DNA from: Methanospirillum sp.
GTDB lineage: Archaea; Halobacteriota; Methanomicrobia; Methanomicrobiales; Methanospirillaceae
Assembly (NCBI GenBank): GCA_028679485.1
Contig: JAJRBL010000268.1
Location: 1 to 6,442 of the forward strand
DNA length: 6,442 nucleotides
Direction of reading: 5' to 3'
The position numbers were made by a program, and so were the translations under genes. Within the stretch, counting starts at the first letter, position 1. The number at the start of each line of letters is the position of its first letter. Shown here piece by piece: positions 5,417 through 6,442 of this stretch. The notes beneath the pieces were generated by a model, which was given only the letters and a program-made list of their open reading frames with translations, searched no databases and was not told the origin of the DNA.

Positions 5417-6442
5417 ATGTTCAAGGCACTCAAGGAAAAACTCTTTTCTGCCAGGAAAAAACTGGAACATTCTATCGAAGAAGCTGCTGAACCGGGATCA
5501 ACCGGGGAACCGGGTCTTATATCTCCCCCGGATGCCGGAACGGAAATAAAAAGCAGTTCTGACAGTGCAAGGATCCCTGAAGAGAAAAAACCAGCAGGTA
5601 TAGCCGAAAAGATAGTCTCTTTTGTTCGCGATCGCGAGTTTATCATCTCCGAGAAGGATCTCGGGGATATCCTGGATGAACTTGAGATGGGTCTTCTCGA
5701 GAGCGACGTGGCATTTTCCGTTACAGAAGCGATCCTCTCGCGAATCCGGAGCGATCTCTCCGGGTCAAAACGGCATATCGGGAGATCGGTGAGCAGTATT
5801 GTCCGGAGTTCCCTTGCAGATGCCCTCCTCGAAGTCCTGGGAGAGGGAGTGGATATCTGTTCCTTTATCAGGGAACACGACCGGCCGGTCAGGATACTCT
5901 TTACCGGGGTGAACGGGACTGGTAAGACCACCTCGATAGCAAAAGTTGCCAGTTTTCTTCAGAAGAACGGGTTTTCCGTTGTTCTTGGTGCCGGCGACAC
6001 CTTCCGTGCCGGGGCCATCGAACAGATCGATGTCCATGGCGAACGCCTGGGTGTAAAGGTTATTCAGCACCAGGAGGGTTCTGATCCGACTGCCGTGCTC
6101 TTCGATACCGTTGAATATGCCCGGGCACACGGGATAGATGTGGTCCTGGGCGATACGGCCGGAAGGTTCCATAACCGTGCAAACCTCATGAACCAGCTTG
6201 CGAAGATACGGCGGGTTATCGCCCCGGACCTCATCGTATACGTTGATGAAGCGGTTGCAGGCAACGATGCGGTGATCCGTGCGGAAGAGTTCTCGAGATC
6301 GGTCGGTATCGATGCGATAATGCTCACGAAAGTGGATATGGATCCGAAAGGGGGCGCCGCGATATCGGTTGCGTACGCCGTAGGCAAACCCCTGCTCTTT
6401 ATCGGTACCGGCCAGGGATATGAAGATATAATGGCCTTTGAC
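5417..6442 (+). CDS. ftsY: Signal recognition particle receptor FtsY, 3' partial
   Basis: SRP-type GTPase that receives SRP-ribosome-nascent chain complexes at the cytoplasmic membrane. The first 342 residues are visible and the frame is open to the window end; around 25-35 C-terminal residues are likely missing. Residues 1-20 are a basic amphipathic segment (FKALKEKLFSARKKL) followed by an acidic and Ser/Pro-rich linker to about 58, likely membrane-contacting. The N domain is about 60-155. GTPase motifs follow: G1 GVNGTGKT 164-171, G2 DTFRAGA 194-200, the insertion-box region after it, G3 DTAGR 246-250, G4 TKVD 304-307, and G5 GTGQ 330-333. YVDEAVAGNDAV at 275-286 is the archaeal version of the DxxxGQ motif. 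No transmembrane segment is seen, as expected. The ATG at 5417 has GGAG at 5407-5410, six bases upstream. It lies 32 bases after pfdA, the widest gap inside this block, without a clear TATA box. Confidence 0.97.
   Translation, partial: MFKALKEKLFSARKKLEHSIEEAAEPGSTGEPGLISPPDAGTEIKSSSDSARIPEEKKPAGIAEKIVSFVRDREFIISEKDLGDILDELEMGLLESDVAFSVTEAILSRIRSDLSGSKRHIGRSVSSIVRSSLADALLEVLGEGVDICSFIREHDRPVRILFTGVNGTGKTTSIAKVASFLQKNGFSVVLGAGDTFRAGAIEQIDVHGERLGVKVIQHQEGSDPTAVLFDTVEYARAHGIDVVLGDTAGRFHNRANLMNQLAKIRRVIAPDLIVYVDEAVAGNDAVIRAEEFSRSVGIDAIMLTKVDMDPKGGAAISVAYAVGKPLLFIGTGQGYEDIMAFD

Noticed and set aside
5626..5637. Perfect 12-base palindrome TCGCGATCGCGA inside ftsY.
   Set aside because: It encodes part of the FtsY N domain (VRDRE region) in frame, occurs once in this window, and has no regulatory context; best treated as chance.

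Overview
This window reads as a methanogenic euryarchaeon, most likely Methanomicrobiales or a close relative. The evidence is an archaeal-type information-processing gene set (RNase P protein 4, S19e, PDCD5-type DNA-binding protein, L39e, L31e, aIF6, L18a/LX, prefoldin alpha, archaeal FtsY), GGTGA/GGAG Shine-Dalgarno motifs, a BRE/TATA promoter, and moderate GC with very tight gene packing. The lineage below Euryarchaeota is inferred from general protein similarity, not proven here.

Layout: all 13 genes lie on the + strand. Block A (1-2204) holds the 3' part of a CNNM/CBS/CorC-type membrane protein, purN (GAR transformylase), the RNase P protein Rnp4 (Rpp21) and a YhbY/CRM-domain RNA-binding protein that overlaps rnp4 by 32 nt. 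A 72-nt intergenic gap (2205-2276) follows. It carries a good archaeal promoter and an unusual 9-bp inverted repeat whose half-site motif recurs as direct repeats. Block B (2277-6442) looks like one long operon: rps19e, a PDCD5-family DNA-binding protein, a PP-loop ATPase of unknown substrate, rpl39e, rpl31e, aIF6, rpl18a/LX, prefoldin alpha (pfdA) and ftsY, which runs off the right edge. Gaps inside block B are 4-nt overlaps up to 32 nt, with no credible internal promoter seen.

The genes work together around making and using ribosomes. S19e, L39e, L31e and L18a are ribosomal proteins. aIF6 is the 50S anti-association factor. Rnp4 and YhbY act in tRNA processing and probably RNA/subunit maturation. 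Prefoldin handles nascent chains and FtsY docks SRP-ribosome complexes at the membrane. The least understood member is the PP-loop ATPase wedged between the PDCD5 gene and rpl39e by two ATGA overlaps.

I found no tRNA/rRNA, CRISPR, insertion sequence or phage feature, and no gene-free stretch over 300 bases. Most of the region is a conserved core archaeal cluster; I see no clear sign of a novel multi-gene system. The points worth checking are the promoter-proximal repeats before rps19e, the PP-loop gene, and the rnp4/YhbY overlap.
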